Notes under the pieces: model-generated | Told to the model about the DNA's origin: nothing | The model's database searches: none | Seen by the model: only the letters and a program-made list of their open reading frames with translations | From: Acidimicrobiales bacterium | GTDB taxonomy: Bacteria; Actinomycetota; Acidimicrobiia; Acidimicrobiales; Acidimicrobilacustridaceae | DNA length: 43,352 bases | Direction: 5' to 3' | Assembly: GCA_025456085.1 (NCBI GenBank) | Contig: JALOLF010000025.1 | Location: forward strand, 1 to 43,352 | Program-made: the position numbers and the translations under genes | In this document: one piece after another, positions 16,453-25,107 of the stretch | Position numbering within the stretch: the first letter of the stretch is position 1 | Layout of the letters: each line of letters starts with the position of its first letter

Positions 16453-16946
16453 TCAGGCTCCGTCCGCGACGGCCGGGGAGCGCCGGCGCACCAGGATGAG
16501 CACCGCCGACGCCGCGACCCAGGCGGGGAAGACCAGGCGCACCCACGGCGCGATCTCGTAGCCGACCAGCAGCAGCACCGCTGTGGCCATGCTCAACGCA
16601 CCGAAGGCCCGGGGAAACAGCCCTGAGCGCACACCGCGGGAGGCGCTCACGCCGACGAACACGGCGGCAGATCGCAGCGCCGTGATGTCCGACGAAGCCT
16701 GGCCGAGCGCGAGCAGCGAACGGGCCCCGTCGAGATCGAAGGCGCCGGCGTCCTCCGCGAGCCTCGCGACGGCGAGCTGGACCGCAGCGAGGGTGAACAG
16801 CGACACGACGACCAACGCGCCGGCGACGACATGTGCCGTCGAGAGGATCGTGTGCTCACTCGTCGCGGTGCGCACGTAGCGGTCGCGCAACGCGGCCATG
16901 AACCAGGTGAACGCGATGCCCGCCAACGGGATCACGTACCCCTCTC
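16453..16946 (-). pseudogene. Membrane protein gene truncated at its 5' end by an IS
   Basis: The remaining 160 residues read GYVIPLAGIAFTWFMAALRD, then three more hydrophobic helices (STAHVVAGALVVVSLFTLAA, GALSMATAVLLLVGYEIAPW, LVFPAWVAASAVLILV). In relatives known to me from memory, GY(L/V)IP.AGIAF.WFMAALRDR is preceded by one membrane helix, which is missing here: upstream sequence is the IS end. Overlaps the start region of the DUF389-CPBP gene, so the two were probably one operon. Confidence 0.6.
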
Positions 16947-17465
16947 TGTCAGAGTAGGGGTTGCCGCCTTGGAGAGGTAGTCCCGTGTCGTAGGGCGAGG
17001 AACGAGAAGGATTGATGTCTGTTACTACCGTTGAGGGTGTGGTGACGCGCCCTGACCCTGACCCGGAGGTTCGTCCGGAGCGCCGGTCGTATTCGCCGGC
17101 GTACAAGTTGCAGGTCCTGGCCGAGATCGACGCGGCGGAGTCCAAGGCGGCCAAGGGCGAGGTCATGCGGCGGGAGGGCTTGTACTCGTCGTTGATCTCG
17201 GCGTGGCGTGACCAGCGCGACCGGGGGGGCGTTGGAGGCGATGAAGGCCCGCCGGCCGGGCCCCAAGGTCGACGCGGTGAAGGCGGAGAACGCTCGGCTG
17301 CGAGCCAAGGTGGCCGAGTTGGAGGGCCAGCTGGCCACGGCGGAGGAGTTGATCGACGCCCAGGGAAAAGCATCGGCGCTCTTGCAGGCGATGCGCCAGC
17401 CCGCCGGTGTCCGGACCAGCTCGTCATCGCTCGGACCTCACCCGGCGCGGGTTGAGCTGCGGTGA
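16947..17465 (+). mobile_element. IS3-family remnant with frameshifted OrfA (17015-17465)
   Basis: The left end is probably at TGTCAGAGTAGGGG (16947). The OrfA start is ATG 17015 with GAGAAGG before it. It reads RRSYSPAYKLQVLAEIDAA, then GEVMRREGLYSSLISAWRDQ, the Hin-like HTH of IS3 OrfA. At a run of seven G (17223-17229) the frame is lost; in the next frame it continues GALEAMKARRPGPKVDAVKAEN with a leucine-zipper-like helix (RLRAKVAELEGQLATAEELI). Six G would restore the frame. OrfB (the DDE part) and the right end are absent after 17465. Confidence 0.75.
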
Positions 17466-17784
17466 TGGCCGGTGCTCTGGCGACCGGCGCTGATGATCGC
17501 GTCGCAGGCTGGCAGGTGTCCCCCTCGGCCAGGCGACGGACCGCGACGGACCATGGCGGAGCTCCGCCGTGGGCGCCGACCACGGCCCGGCACGGCTCGA
17601 CCGTGCGGCAGGCGGTCGAGCGCCCGCCGCGCCGCGCCGACCCGTGACTCGCCGTCGCGGCGCAGGCGAACTCCGTGGCCCGGTTCGGTGTCGACCCGGA
17701 AGCGACGTGGACACCCGGGGCGTCACGAGGCCGAGCACTACGGTCCACGGGGTGCCGACGACCGTGCCCAGGGAGAAGCAACGC
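17466..17784. other. Gene-free stretch between IS remnant and DHFR-like gene
   Basis: No frame gives a family I recognise and no strong hairpin was found. It ends with GGGAGA, the ribosome site for the following gene. Probably the scar of a deletion that removed OrfB. Confidence 0.5.
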
Positions 17785-18351
17785 ATGAGACCGCTCCGCT
17801 ACTCGATCAACGTCACCCTCGACGGCTGTTGTGATCACCGCGAGGGGATCCCGGACGAGGAGTTGCACCGCCATCACGCCGCCAACCTGGAGCGGGCCGA
17901 CGCCCTGCTGTTCGGGCGGGTGACCTACGAGATGATGGAGGAGGCGTGGCGGAAGCCGGCGACGGGAACGTGGCCCGACTGGATGGCGGACTGGATGATC
18001 CCCTTCGCCGAGACGATCGACGGGGCGAAGAAGTACGTCGTGTCGGGCACGCTCGACCGGGTCGACTGGAACGCCGAGCTGGTGCAGGGTGATCTGGGCG
18101 AGGCCGTCGAGCGACTCAAGCGGGAGCCCGGTCAGGGTCTGGCCGTGGGCGGCGTGACGCTGCCGTTGGCCCTGGCGGATCTGGGCCTCATCGACGAGTA
18201 CGAGTTCGTCGTGCAGCCCATCGTGGCCGGCCACGGGCCGAGGCTGTTGGCCGGCCTGAAGGAGCGGCTCGAGCTGACCCTCGTGGGTCGCCAGGAGCTC
18301 GGGTCGGGGGCGGTGGCGCTGCGCTACCTGCCCGGACGAGTCACGGCGTGA
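17785..18351 (+). CDS. Dihydrofolate reductase / RibD C-terminal-like protein
   Basis: 188 residues, ATG with GGGAGA upstream. Family signs: MRPLRYSINVTLDGC at the start, ERADALLFGRVTYEMMEE (nucleotide-binding helix), KKYVVSGTLDRVDWN, and GLAVGGVTLPLALADLGLIDEYEF (Gly-rich NADPH loop), ending VVQPIVAGHGPRLL. These proteins are soluble NADPH-dependent reductases of the RibD-DHFR fold; few have known substrates. True FolA or RibD are less likely because their pathway genes are absent nearby. Confidence 0.85.
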   Translation: MRPLRYSINVTLDGCCDHREGIPDEELHRHHAANLERADALLFGRVTYEMMEEAWRKPATGTWPDWMADWMIPFAETIDGAKKYVVSGTLDRVDWNAELVQGDLGEAVERLKREPGQGLAVGGVTLPLALADLGLIDEYEFVVQPIVAGHGPRLLAGLKERLELTLVGRQELGSGAVALRYLPGRVTA

Positions 18352-18493
18352 AGCGCATGCGTTCGCCGCGGAGGAAGACGGCACGGATGGCGTGCAGCGT
18401 GCTGGGGTCGGTCAGGGGGTCGCCGTCGATGGCGGGCAGGTCGGCGTCGTAGCCCTCGGCGATCCCCTCGTCAGGGCTGTCGATGCCGGTCCC
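18341..18493 (-). pseudogene. C-terminal remnant of an amidohydrolase
   Basis: Reads GIAEGYDADLPAIDGDPLTDP, then LHAIRAVFLRGERMRF and stop. This matches the end of amidohydrolases (G.I..G..ADL..VDGDPL.D...L..I..VF..G). The catalytic barrel is missing; upstream sequence to 18650 is unrecognisable. Its stop overlaps the end of the DHFR-like gene. Confidence 0.6.
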
Positions 18494-18649
18494 GGTCCAG
18501 GACGGTGCGTGGACGAGACCGTCGACGGCGGCGGCGGGCCGGCTCGCTCCTGGCGGCACCGTCGAACGACGGGTTCGGCGGGTTCGAGGCCCACTGCACG
18601 CGCTCGGGATGTCCCGGGTGTGGCAGACCGCGGTCGGTGCGTCGTCACC

Positions 18650-19213
18650 TCACCGAGACGGCCCGTGCGGTCCCCGGTCGACTCCGCCGTTCGCGGCGCG
18701 CGTCGACGCGTCGGTCGGGGTGAGCTCGAAGACGCGGAGCTCGCGGTCGGTGAGCTCGGTGTAGCCGGCCCAGGCGGGGTACCAGGCCAGCATCTCTGTC
18801 CAGCACGTGCCTCGTTCCTCGTCCGTGAGCAGACGAGCGGTGACCGCCATGGTGGAGCCGCGGTAGGTGATCCTGGCCGCCGGCTCGGCGAGGAGGTTGG
18901 CGGTCCAAGAGGGATGGTTCGCCCGGCCGAAGTTGCTGCCGACGACGAGGAAGGCGCCGTTGCCTCGCGGCACGGTCGCCAGCGGGGTCTCCCGCTGCTT
19001 GCCGGTTCGTGCGCCGGTCGACGCCAGCATGAGCATCGGCTGCGCGCTCGAGTCCAGGATGGTCCGGCCCCGGGTCGCCCGGTGGACGAAGCGGTGGGCG
19101 GGCGGGAAGATCCTGGGTCCCAGCCATCGGAAGCCGCGCGAGGTGAGCACCCGACGAGGCACCGTGACGGCTCGTCGCTGCGGTTTGCTCGACTCGTTCC
19201 ACACGTCGCTCAT
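18650..19213 (-). CDS. Ddn-like deazaflavin (F420)-dependent nitroreductase/quinone reductase
   Basis: 187 residues. The family core is visible: MLMLASTGARTGKQRETPLATVP, FLVVGSNFGRANHPSWTANLLAEP and RITYRGSTMAVTARLLTDEER, all typical of PF04075 (Ddn of Mycobacterium, which uses F420H2). The Ser/Lys-rich GARTGK.R loop binds the cofactor phosphate tail. It is divergent from the SDR gene and shares the intergenic palindrome at 19296-19315, so it may be under the same TetR control. The use of F420 is inferred from the family. Confidence 0.85.
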   Translation of the reverse strand: MSDVWNESSKPQRRAVTVPRRVLTSRGFRWLGPRIFPPAHRFVHRATRGRTILDSSAQPMLMLASTGARTGKQRETPLATVPRGNGAFLVVGSNFGRANHPSWTANLLAEPAARITYRGSTMAVTARLLTDEERGTCWTEMLAWYPAWAGYTELTDRELRVFELTPTDASTRAANGGVDRGPHGPSR

Positions 19214-19295
19214 GCCTCACCCCCAGGTCGTGCGGGGCTGTCCACGACGGGCCCGACCGCCCCGCCCCGCTCCGACGCACACGGCGGATCGGGTC

Positions 19296-19315
19296 GATAA
19301 CATAGCATTGTTATC
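19296..19315. promoter_or_regulatory. TetR-type operator upstream of the SDR operon
   Basis: GATAACA-tagcat-TGTTATC, perfect 7-base arms, 49 bases before the SDR start and 82 before the divergent Ddn-like start. A related site (GATAACA..TGATCTT) is at 23498-23517 in front of the dioxygenase operon. The AT-rich palindrome stands out from the GC-rich context. Confidence 0.7.
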
Positions 19316-19364
19316 TTGTTGGCGATCGGTCGAACGCCCCGGCGTCTCGGCGAGGGGGAGCATC

Positions 19365-20135
19365 GTGGACCCAGCCAAGTTGCAGGGGTTGTTCGACATG
19401 ACGGGCCGCGTGGTGATCGTCACGGGCGGGACCCGCGGCATCGGTCGATCGCTGGCCGAGGGCTACGTGTCTGCGGGCGCGAAGGTCGTCGTGGCCAGCC
19501 GGAAGGCCGAGGCGTGCGCCGAGACCGAGGCGCACCTGCGGTCGCTCGGCGGCGACGCCATCGGCGTGCCGACGCACATGGGCGATCTCGATGACCTCGC
19601 CGCGCTCGTGGAGCGCGCGGTCGACGCCTTCGGCGGCATCGACGTCGTGGTGAACAACGCAGCCACCGCGTTGGCGCAGCCGATCGGGCAGTACACGCCC
19701 GACGCCTGGACCAAGTCCTTCGACGTGAACCTGCGTGGTCCGGTGTTCCTCGTCCAGTACGCGCTGCCGTACCTCGAGCAGAGCGAACACGCCGCGGTGC
19801 TCAACATCTTGTCGGGGGCGGCGTTCATGTTCTCGTCGTTCGTGTCGCTGTACGCCGCGGGGAAGGCCGCGCTGTTGGCGCAGACGCGCTCAGCCGCCGC
19901 CGAGCTGGCGCCCCTCGGCATCCGGGTGAACGCGATGGCGCCGGGGACGGTCGACACCGACATGGTGCGGGCCAACTCGGCGGAGATGCAGGACGTGATG
20001 GCGGGGATCATGCTGCTCAAGCGCATGGCCGAACCCGATGAGATGGTCGGTCCCGCCCTGCTGCTCACCTCCGATGCCGGGAGCTTCATCACCGGGCAGG
20101 TCCTGCTCGTCGACGGCGGCATGGTGCCGCATTGA
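19365..20135 (+). CDS. Short-chain dehydrogenase/reductase
   Basis: 256 residues from GTG 19365, with GAGGGGGAG upstream. Classical SDR features: VVIVTGGTRGIGRS (TGxxxGIG), VVNNAAT (NNAG variant, NNAA), catalytic Ser in ILSGAA, YAAGK (Tyr-x-x-x-Lys) and the end ITGQVLLVDGGM. It oxidises or reduces an alcohol/ketone with NAD(P). First gene of a run with the WS/DGAT and epimerase genes. The closest roles are in fatty or steroid-like substrate metabolism, inferred from neighbours. Confidence 0.9.
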   Translation: MDPAKLQGLFDMTGRVVIVTGGTRGIGRSLAEGYVSAGAKVVVASRKAEACAETEAHLRSLGGDAIGVPTHMGDLDDLAALVERAVDAFGGIDVVVNNAATALAQPIGQYTPDAWTKSFDVNLRGPVFLVQYALPYLEQSEHAAVLNILSGAAFMFSSFVSLYAAGKAALLAQTRSAAAELAPLGIRVNAMAPGTVDTDMVRANSAEMQDVMAGIMLLKRMAEPDEMVGPALLLTSDAGSFITGQVLLVDGGMVPH

Positions 20136-20154
20136 TCCGCAGGAGCTGATCGAC

Positions 20155-21513
20155 GTGCGTCCGCTCGACGGGCCCGACCTGTTCCACCTCGCCCAGGAAC
20201 GGGTGGACCGGCCGATGCACACGCTCAAGGTCGCCGTCCTCGACCGACGTGTCGCCTGCGACGAGGTCGATCGCTGGGCCGAGCAGGCGCTCACCCAGGT
20301 GGAGCCGTTGCGCCGTCGGCTCGCTCGGCTGCCCCTGAGCCGCCCGGTGTGGACCGACGGCGGCGACCCACACGTCGGCTACCACGTGTGCCACGTCGAG
20401 TTGGCCGAGCCCGGGGGCGAAGCCCAGCTGAGCGACCTCTTGTCGGATCTCTGCTCGGGTCCCCTGGACCGCAGCCGACCGCTGTGGCGGCTCTGGCACG
20501 TGCAGGGCCTGACCGGCGGGCGGGACGCCCTCGTGTTGCAGGTGCATCACGCCGTCGGCGACGGTGCTGCCAGCGTGGCGCTGTGGGAGGCGCTGGCCGA
20601 CGGCGCAGACCGCGAGCCGCACGTACCGCTGCGGGTCCCGACCCGCGCCCTGGCGCCGTCGGTCGTCGCGCGCGGCGTGCGTGACATCGTGCGGTTCCCC
20701 AGCCAGGTCCGTCGCTTCACCGCCTACCTCCGCCACGCCCGCCAGGTCGAGCGTTCGGGCGAACCGGTCGTGGCGAAGGCCTTCCTCGGGCCCCGGACCC
20801 GCTTCAACGTCGCACCCGAGCCGGATCGGCAGTGCGCCTTCGTGGCCCTCGAGCTGTCGAAGCTGCAGTCGGTGCGGCGCGCCACCGGCGCCTCGCTCAA
20901 CGAGGTGTTCCTCACGGTGTGCGGTGGCGCGGTCCGCCGGCACCTCGCCGCGCTCGGCGAACCACCCGACGCCGGACTCACCGCCACGGTCCCCGCGGCG
21001 CTCCCGGAGCGGCCCCACACCTATGGCAACGCCGTCACCACGCTGTACGTGGCCCTGCACTCCGACATCGACGACCCGGCGGCGCGTCTCGACGCGGTGC
21101 GACGCAGCTTCGCCGCCAGTCGTCGGTCGGCTGACCGGGACGTCCGCCTGCTGCCGGACTGGCAGCGCTACCCGCGGCTCAACCGGGGCATCGTCTCGGT
21201 GATGGAGCTCGCCGAGCGGCGTGGGGGGCGCCCGGCGTACAACCTCATCGTGTCGAGCGTGCGCGGCCCCCGGCCCTTCGCCCTCACCGGTGCCCGGGTC
21301 GTCGAGCTACGCTCCATCGGTCCGCTGGCCGGTCGGATCGGGCTCAACATCACCGGCTGGAGCTACGGGGACGACTTCATGGTGGGCATCCACACCTATC
21401 GTTCCGCCGGCGAGCACCTGGACCGGCTCGGCCCGCTGCTGTTGGCCGAGCTCGACGAGTTGGAGGCGCGGGTGACCGTCGTGGCGACCGACGACGTGTC
21501 CTCGGCCACGTGA
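20155..21513 (+). CDS. WS/DGAT family wax ester synthase/diacylglycerol acyltransferase
   Basis: 452 residues from GTG 20155 with AGGAG 9 bases upstream. Motif HHxxxDG is present as LQVHHAVGDGAAS (residues about 123-135). Other family blocks: RPLDGPDLFHLAQER at the start, PLDRSRPLWRLWHVQGL, SLNEVFLTVCGGAVRRHL, and NLIVSSVRGPRPFALTGARV near the end. These enzymes esterify acyl-CoA to alcohols or diacylglycerol at the membrane. The stop overlaps the next GTG. Storage-lipid or wax synthesis is inferred. Confidence 0.9.
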   Translation: MRPLDGPDLFHLAQERVDRPMHTLKVAVLDRRVACDEVDRWAEQALTQVEPLRRRLARLPLSRPVWTDGGDPHVGYHVCHVELAEPGGEAQLSDLLSDLCSGPLDRSRPLWRLWHVQGLTGGRDALVLQVHHAVGDGAASVALWEALADGADREPHVPLRVPTRALAPSVVARGVRDIVRFPSQVRRFTAYLRHARQVERSGEPVVAKAFLGPRTRFNVAPEPDRQCAFVALELSKLQSVRRATGASLNEVFLTVCGGAVRRHLAALGEPPDAGLTATVPAALPERPHTYGNAVTTLYVALHSDIDDPAARLDAVRRSFAASRRSADRDVRLLPDWQRYPRLNRGIVSVMELAERRGGRPAYNLIVSSVRGPRPFALTGARVVELRSIGPLAGRIGLNITGWSYGDDFMVGIHTYRSAGEHLDRLGPLLLAELDELEARVTVVATDDVSSAT

Positions 21514-22541
21514 AGGTCCTCGTCACCGGCGCCACCGGCTTCGTCGGTGCCCACAGCGCCGTGGCCCTTCGTCGTGCGGGCCACTCGATACGCGCCCTCG
21601 TGCGCGACGTGGACAAGGCGCGCCGGGTCGCGGCCGCCGTCGGCTTCGACGACGACCTCGAGCTCGCCCGGGGTGACATCACCGACGCGCCGTCGGTGGA
21701 CCGGGCGCTGTCGGGGTGCGACGCCGTGCTGCACGCCGCAGCGTCCGTGAACCTCGAGCGGCGTCGAGCGGCCGAGGTGCTCACCGTCAACGCGATCGGC
21801 ACGCGAAACGTCCTGCGCGGTGCGGCAGAGCAGGGCCTGGCACGCATCGTGCACGTGTCGAGCACCAGCGCGCTCGATGCCTCGCACGGGCGACCACTCG
21901 GCGTCGACAGCCCGGTGGCTGCAGGGTCCGGCTACGCGGGGTCGAAGGCGGCCGCCGAACAGGAGGCCCGTCACCTGCAGGCCGAGGGCGCTCCCGTCCA
22001 CATCACCTACCCGGCGGGCGTCGTCGGGCCCGCGGCGGGGGAATCGCTCGGCGAGACCTCGACGGCCATGGCCCGCTTCATCGCCGCGGGGGTGCTGCCG
22101 ACGCCGGGTGCGGCCCTGTCGCTGGTCGACGTGCGTGACCTGGCCGACATCCACCGACGTCTGCTCGACTCGGGCGAGGGGCCCGCGCGGGTGATGTGCG
22201 GCGGCACCCTCCTGACCATGCGCGACCTGGGAGCACGGCTGCGGGCCCTCACCGGGCGGCGCTTCCCCGTGCTGCCCGTGCCGCCCACTGCGCTGCGGCT
22301 GGCGGGTCGGATGGCCGACCGGGCCGCGTCGATGGTGCGCGTCGAGCTCCCTGTCAGCGACGAGGCGATGACCCTGATCACCACGTGGCCGGGCACGGAC
22401 GACAACGCGCCGGCCGAGCTGGGCGTGCGCTACCGGTCCATCGAGGACACGCTGGCCACGGCCTTGCGGGCATGGCTCGATGCGGGGCTGATCACCCCCC
22501 GTCAGGCCGGTCACCTCGCCCCGGGGGCGGTGTCGCGCTGA
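21510..22541 (+). CDS. NAD-dependent epimerase/dehydratase (extended SDR)
   Basis: 343 residues, GTG start in a GTGA overlap with the acyltransferase stop. N-terminal Rossmann motif VLVTGATGFVGAHSAVAL (TGxxGxxG), ARIVHVSSTSAL, and YAGSKAAAEQ (Tyr-x-x-x-Lys) are intact. The C-terminal half (DLGARLRALTGRRFPVLPVP) fits 3-beta-HSD or dihydroflavonol reductase-like members. Substrate not predictable; the company of a WS/DGAT and SDR suggests a lipid ketone or alcohol. Confidence 0.85.
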   Translation: MKVLVTGATGFVGAHSAVALRRAGHSIRALVRDVDKARRVAAAVGFDDDLELARGDITDAPSVDRALSGCDAVLHAAASVNLERRRAAEVLTVNAIGTRNVLRGAAEQGLARIVHVSSTSALDASHGRPLGVDSPVAAGSGYAGSKAAAEQEARHLQAEGAPVHITYPAGVVGPAAGESLGETSTAMARFIAAGVLPTPGAALSLVDVRDLADIHRRLLDSGEGPARVMCGGTLLTMRDLGARLRALTGRRFPVLPVPPTALRLAGRMADRAASMVRVELPVSDEAMTLITTWPGTDDNAPAELGVRYRSIEDTLATALRAWLDAGLITPRQAGHLAPGAVSR

Positions 22542-22544
22542 ACG

Positions 22545-23315
22545 TCATCGCCGCGCCGCGCCGCCGCGCGAGGCCCGTCGGCGCGTGCGCTCGGGTGCAT
22601 CGTCGCCCTGCTCGGCCGGAGCTCGCGTCGCGGGCGCCTGCTTCCTGGCGGGCCGCTTCTTCGGCGTGGCGGTGACCGGTGCTGCGAGCTCCTCGGCGGG
22701 GAGGCGCAGACTGCGGGCCAGGCGGTTCTGGATGTCGGCCCATCCCTCCTTCGATGCGGGCGTGATGCCCACGCTCTCCAACACCCCGAGGCCCAACTCG
22801 ACCGCCCACGTGTAGAGCAGCGCCGCCTGCACGTCGACCGTGGGATGGATCCCCATGCGCTCGCGCTCACGCTCGTAGGCCTCGAGCCAGCCGGCGAGGT
22901 ACTCGAGCTGTTCCTCGCGCAGCCGGGTGCGGGTCTCCTCGTCGGTCTGCGCGGCGGCGGCGCCCTGGACGAGCAGGGCTCGCAGGCGGCGCCGCCGGGG
23001 GTAGTCGCGAGCCAGGCGGGTGAGCGTCTCCACGTAGTCGGCATCGCCGGCGTCGAGGCCGGGGGACTGGGCCACGAGCTCCTCGCTGGTGCGGGCGCTG
23101 ATGGCCTCGGCCAGCAGGTCGGCCTTGTTGCGGAAGTGCCCGTAGATCGCGCCGCTGGTCACCGAGCCGCGTCGGCTGATGTCGCGGATGGAGGTCTGGA
23201 CGTAGCCCTTCTCGGCGAACAGATCGGCGGCGAGCTCGACCAGCGCGGCGCGGGTGGCCCGCCCCTTCTCCGCTCCCCGTCCCTGCGTCCGTCCGGGCTC
23301 CGCCGGTGCTGTCAT
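22545..23315 (-). CDS. TetR-family regulator with a basic C-terminal tail
   Basis: 256 residues. The HTH is clear: ATRAALVELAADLFAEKGYVQTSIRDI, then SVTSGAIYGHFRNKADLLAEAI. The ligand domain runs to about residue 195. The last 50 residues are rich in Lys, Arg, Ala and Pro (TPKKRPARKQAP, ERTRRRASRGGAARR), unusual for TetR proteins and reminiscent of non-specific DNA-binding tails. It is divergent from the dioxygenase operon and convergent with the epimerase gene, placed between the two operons that carry matching operators. Confidence 0.85.
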   Translation of the reverse strand: MTAPAEPGRTQGRGAEKGRATRAALVELAADLFAEKGYVQTSIRDISRRGSVTSGAIYGHFRNKADLLAEAISARTSEELVAQSPGLDAGDADYVETLTRLARDYPRRRRLRALLVQGAAAAQTDEETRTRLREEQLEYLAGWLEAYERERERMGIHPTVDVQAALLYTWAVELGLGVLESVGITPASKEGWADIQNRLARSLRLPAEELAAPVTATPKKRPARKQAPATRAPAEQGDDAPERTRRRASRGGAARR

Positions 23316-23497
23316 GGCTGTGCTCCCGATCTGCGACGTCGTTGGTGATGCCGCCGACCCCGGGGAGTCGGTGGTCTGACGCCGCTCCGGACAACGCTAT
23401 TACCCGGTGGGTGGGGTCGTTGCCGAGGGGTCGTCGGTTCCGTTCGTGGTGGGCTCGGGGAACGCCACGATCGGAACCGGTGGTTCAGCACGCAAAA

Positions 23498-23517
23498 GAT
23501 AACAGCGATATGATCTT
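23498..23517. promoter_or_regulatory. Second TetR-type operator, upstream of the dioxygenase operon
   Basis: GATAACA-gcgata-TGATCTT, 52 bases before the dioxygenase start; the left arm is identical to the site at 19296 and the right arm is degenerate. The extended AAGATAACA..TGATCTT keeps dyad symmetry. The divergent TetR gene starts at 23315. Confidence 0.65.
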
Positions 23518-23568
23518 CTGACCGGCTCGTGGGGGTGCCGGCACCGGTCCGTCCATCGGGAGGGGTTG

Positions 23569-24624
23569 ATGGTGACGTACGAAGAGCAGATGAACCGGGC
23601 GCTGCGACCGGTCGCGCCGCCCCGGGTGCTCGAGGGCGTCTACCGCGACGACCAGCACGAGCGCCTGCTGCGCATCATCGAGGAGCACGGGCCGTGGCCC
23701 ACGATCGCGGCGCACCACTTCCGCACCGTCGACGAGCTCATCGCCACCACCACCGGGTCCATCCCCGAGGGGATCGAGCTGACGCTCGACATGGCGGCGG
23801 CTGCCAACTTCCGGGGGTTCTACGGGCAGAACTCGGTGTGCTTCTACCCCGAGGTCCACGACTGCTTCTACAACGCCGGCTTCCTCGAGCTGGTGAAGGG
23901 CTACTGGGGTGCGCAGTACGCCAAGCCGACGATGATGCTGTTCAACGTCTGCGGCCCGCACCGCAGCGCGCTCATGTCGCACCTCGACGCCGTGACCTTC
24001 CGTGGCGTGCGCTACGAGAACGCGCCGGTCTGGCTGCTGAACACCATGGCGAAGTCCGGGCTCTTCACGGACTACCTGGTGAAGATGGCTCAGGTGATCA
24101 CCTGGTGGTACAAGGGCGACAACGGCACCTTCACCTACTGGCCCGACGGCCCTCTGGGCGAGCCCCAGGTGCTGCGTCACCCGCTGTGGAACAGGGGCGT
24201 GGTCGTGCAGAACGAGCTCATGTTCCACCGTGGTGACCCGGTCGGGCGCCGGGAGGAGCGCGACGTTCCCGGCCTCGCGCACCGGTCGCTGCTGGACTTC
24301 GACGCCGGCGCCGACGAGTGGCAGGTCACCACCGACGGCGAGGTGATCCGCACCTACCGACCCGAGGAGATGCGGCTGCTCGTGCACTGGAACGCCGAGG
24401 TCTACGAGGACATGGACGAGGTGCGCAAGGTCATGGACCACACCGATGACCTCACCATCGAGGAGGCCGTCGGTCGTCTGCTGGCCGACATGCGCAGCAA
24501 GGGCACCAGGATCGCCGAGCCGAGCGACCCGCTGCACGACGACGACTTCGTGCGGGCACTGGTCGGTACGTACACGATCGCTCCCACCACGGAGTGGATC
24601 GAGCGCAAGTCCCCGGCTGCGTAG
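23569..24624 (+). CDS. Putative phytanoyl-CoA-dioxygenase-like non-haem iron enzyme
   Basis: 351 residues, ATG 23569 with GGGAGGGG upstream. I do not recall a named family, but residues suited to a 2OG-Fe(II) site are present: SHLDAVTF (His138, Asp140), ELMFHRGDPVGRREER (His220, with Arg226-Arg230 nearby), and ITWWYKGDNGTFTYWPDG between. Homologues seen beside acyl-CoA dehydrogenase and SnoaL genes come to mind for lipid or steroid catabolism. It opens an operon of four enzymes and a binding protein. Enzymatic assignment is tentative. Confidence 0.6.
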   Translation: MVTYEEQMNRALRPVAPPRVLEGVYRDDQHERLLRIIEEHGPWPTIAAHHFRTVDELIATTTGSIPEGIELTLDMAAAANFRGFYGQNSVCFYPEVHDCFYNAGFLELVKGYWGAQYAKPTMMLFNVCGPHRSALMSHLDAVTFRGVRYENAPVWLLNTMAKSGLFTDYLVKMAQVITWWYKGDNGTFTYWPDGPLGEPQVLRHPLWNRGVVVQNELMFHRGDPVGRREERDVPGLAHRSLLDFDAGADEWQVTTDGEVIRTYRPEEMRLLVHWNAEVYEDMDEVRKVMDHTDDLTIEEAVGRLLADMRSKGTRIAEPSDPLHDDDFVRALVGTYTIAPTTEWIERKSPAA

Positions 24625-24646
24625 CCGACGAAGGAGAGCGATCAGC

Positions 24647-25102
24647 ATGATCCAGCCCGCCGATGTCCAGGACCTGCTCGGCAGGTGGTGGTTCGTCTAC
24701 GACGAAGCGCTCGTCGAGGAGTGGCCGGCGCTTTTCACCCACGACGTGCACTTCCTGTGCCGCACCGACACCGGCGCCACCGACTACGAGGAGTTCGTGC
24801 GTGCCGACGTCCAGGGCCGCGAGGCGATGCTCGCCTGGCAGACCCAGCACCGACTCGGCAGTCCGCACCCGTTGCGGCACGGCGCGGCGAACGTCCATCT
24901 CACGTCCTCGACCGAGGGAGAGGCCACGTTCCGGTCCTACATCTGGGTCACCCACATCGTCGGCGGGTTCCCGGCACAGCTGTCCACCGCCATCGTGCAG
25001 GGGGCGGTCCGGGTGGAGGAGGGCGCCCTGCGCATCTGCCGCCTCGAGGTCGTGCTCGACACCCGTGACTCGATCGCGCTGGCCGACCGGCAGGCGGGCT
25101 GA
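24647..25102 (+). CDS. SnoaL/NTF2-like protein
   Basis: 151 residues, AAGGAGAG before the ATG. Cone-shaped alpha+beta NTF2 fold signs: VQDLLGRWWFVYDEALVEEWPALFTHDVHF at the start, DYEEFVRADVQGREAMLAW helix, then beta strands (ANVHLTSSTEGEATFRSYIW) and AVRVEEGALRICRLEV. Such proteins are isomerases, hydratases or small dioxygenase subunits. It probably acts with the preceding dioxygenase-like protein, being 22 bases downstream. Confidence 0.7.
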   Translation: MIQPADVQDLLGRWWFVYDEALVEEWPALFTHDVHFLCRTDTGATDYEEFVRADVQGREAMLAWQTQHRLGSPHPLRHGAANVHLTSSTEGEATFRSYIWVTHIVGGFPAQLSTAIVQGAVRVEEGALRICRLEVVLDTRDSIALADRQAG

Positions 25103-25107
25103 ACGCC

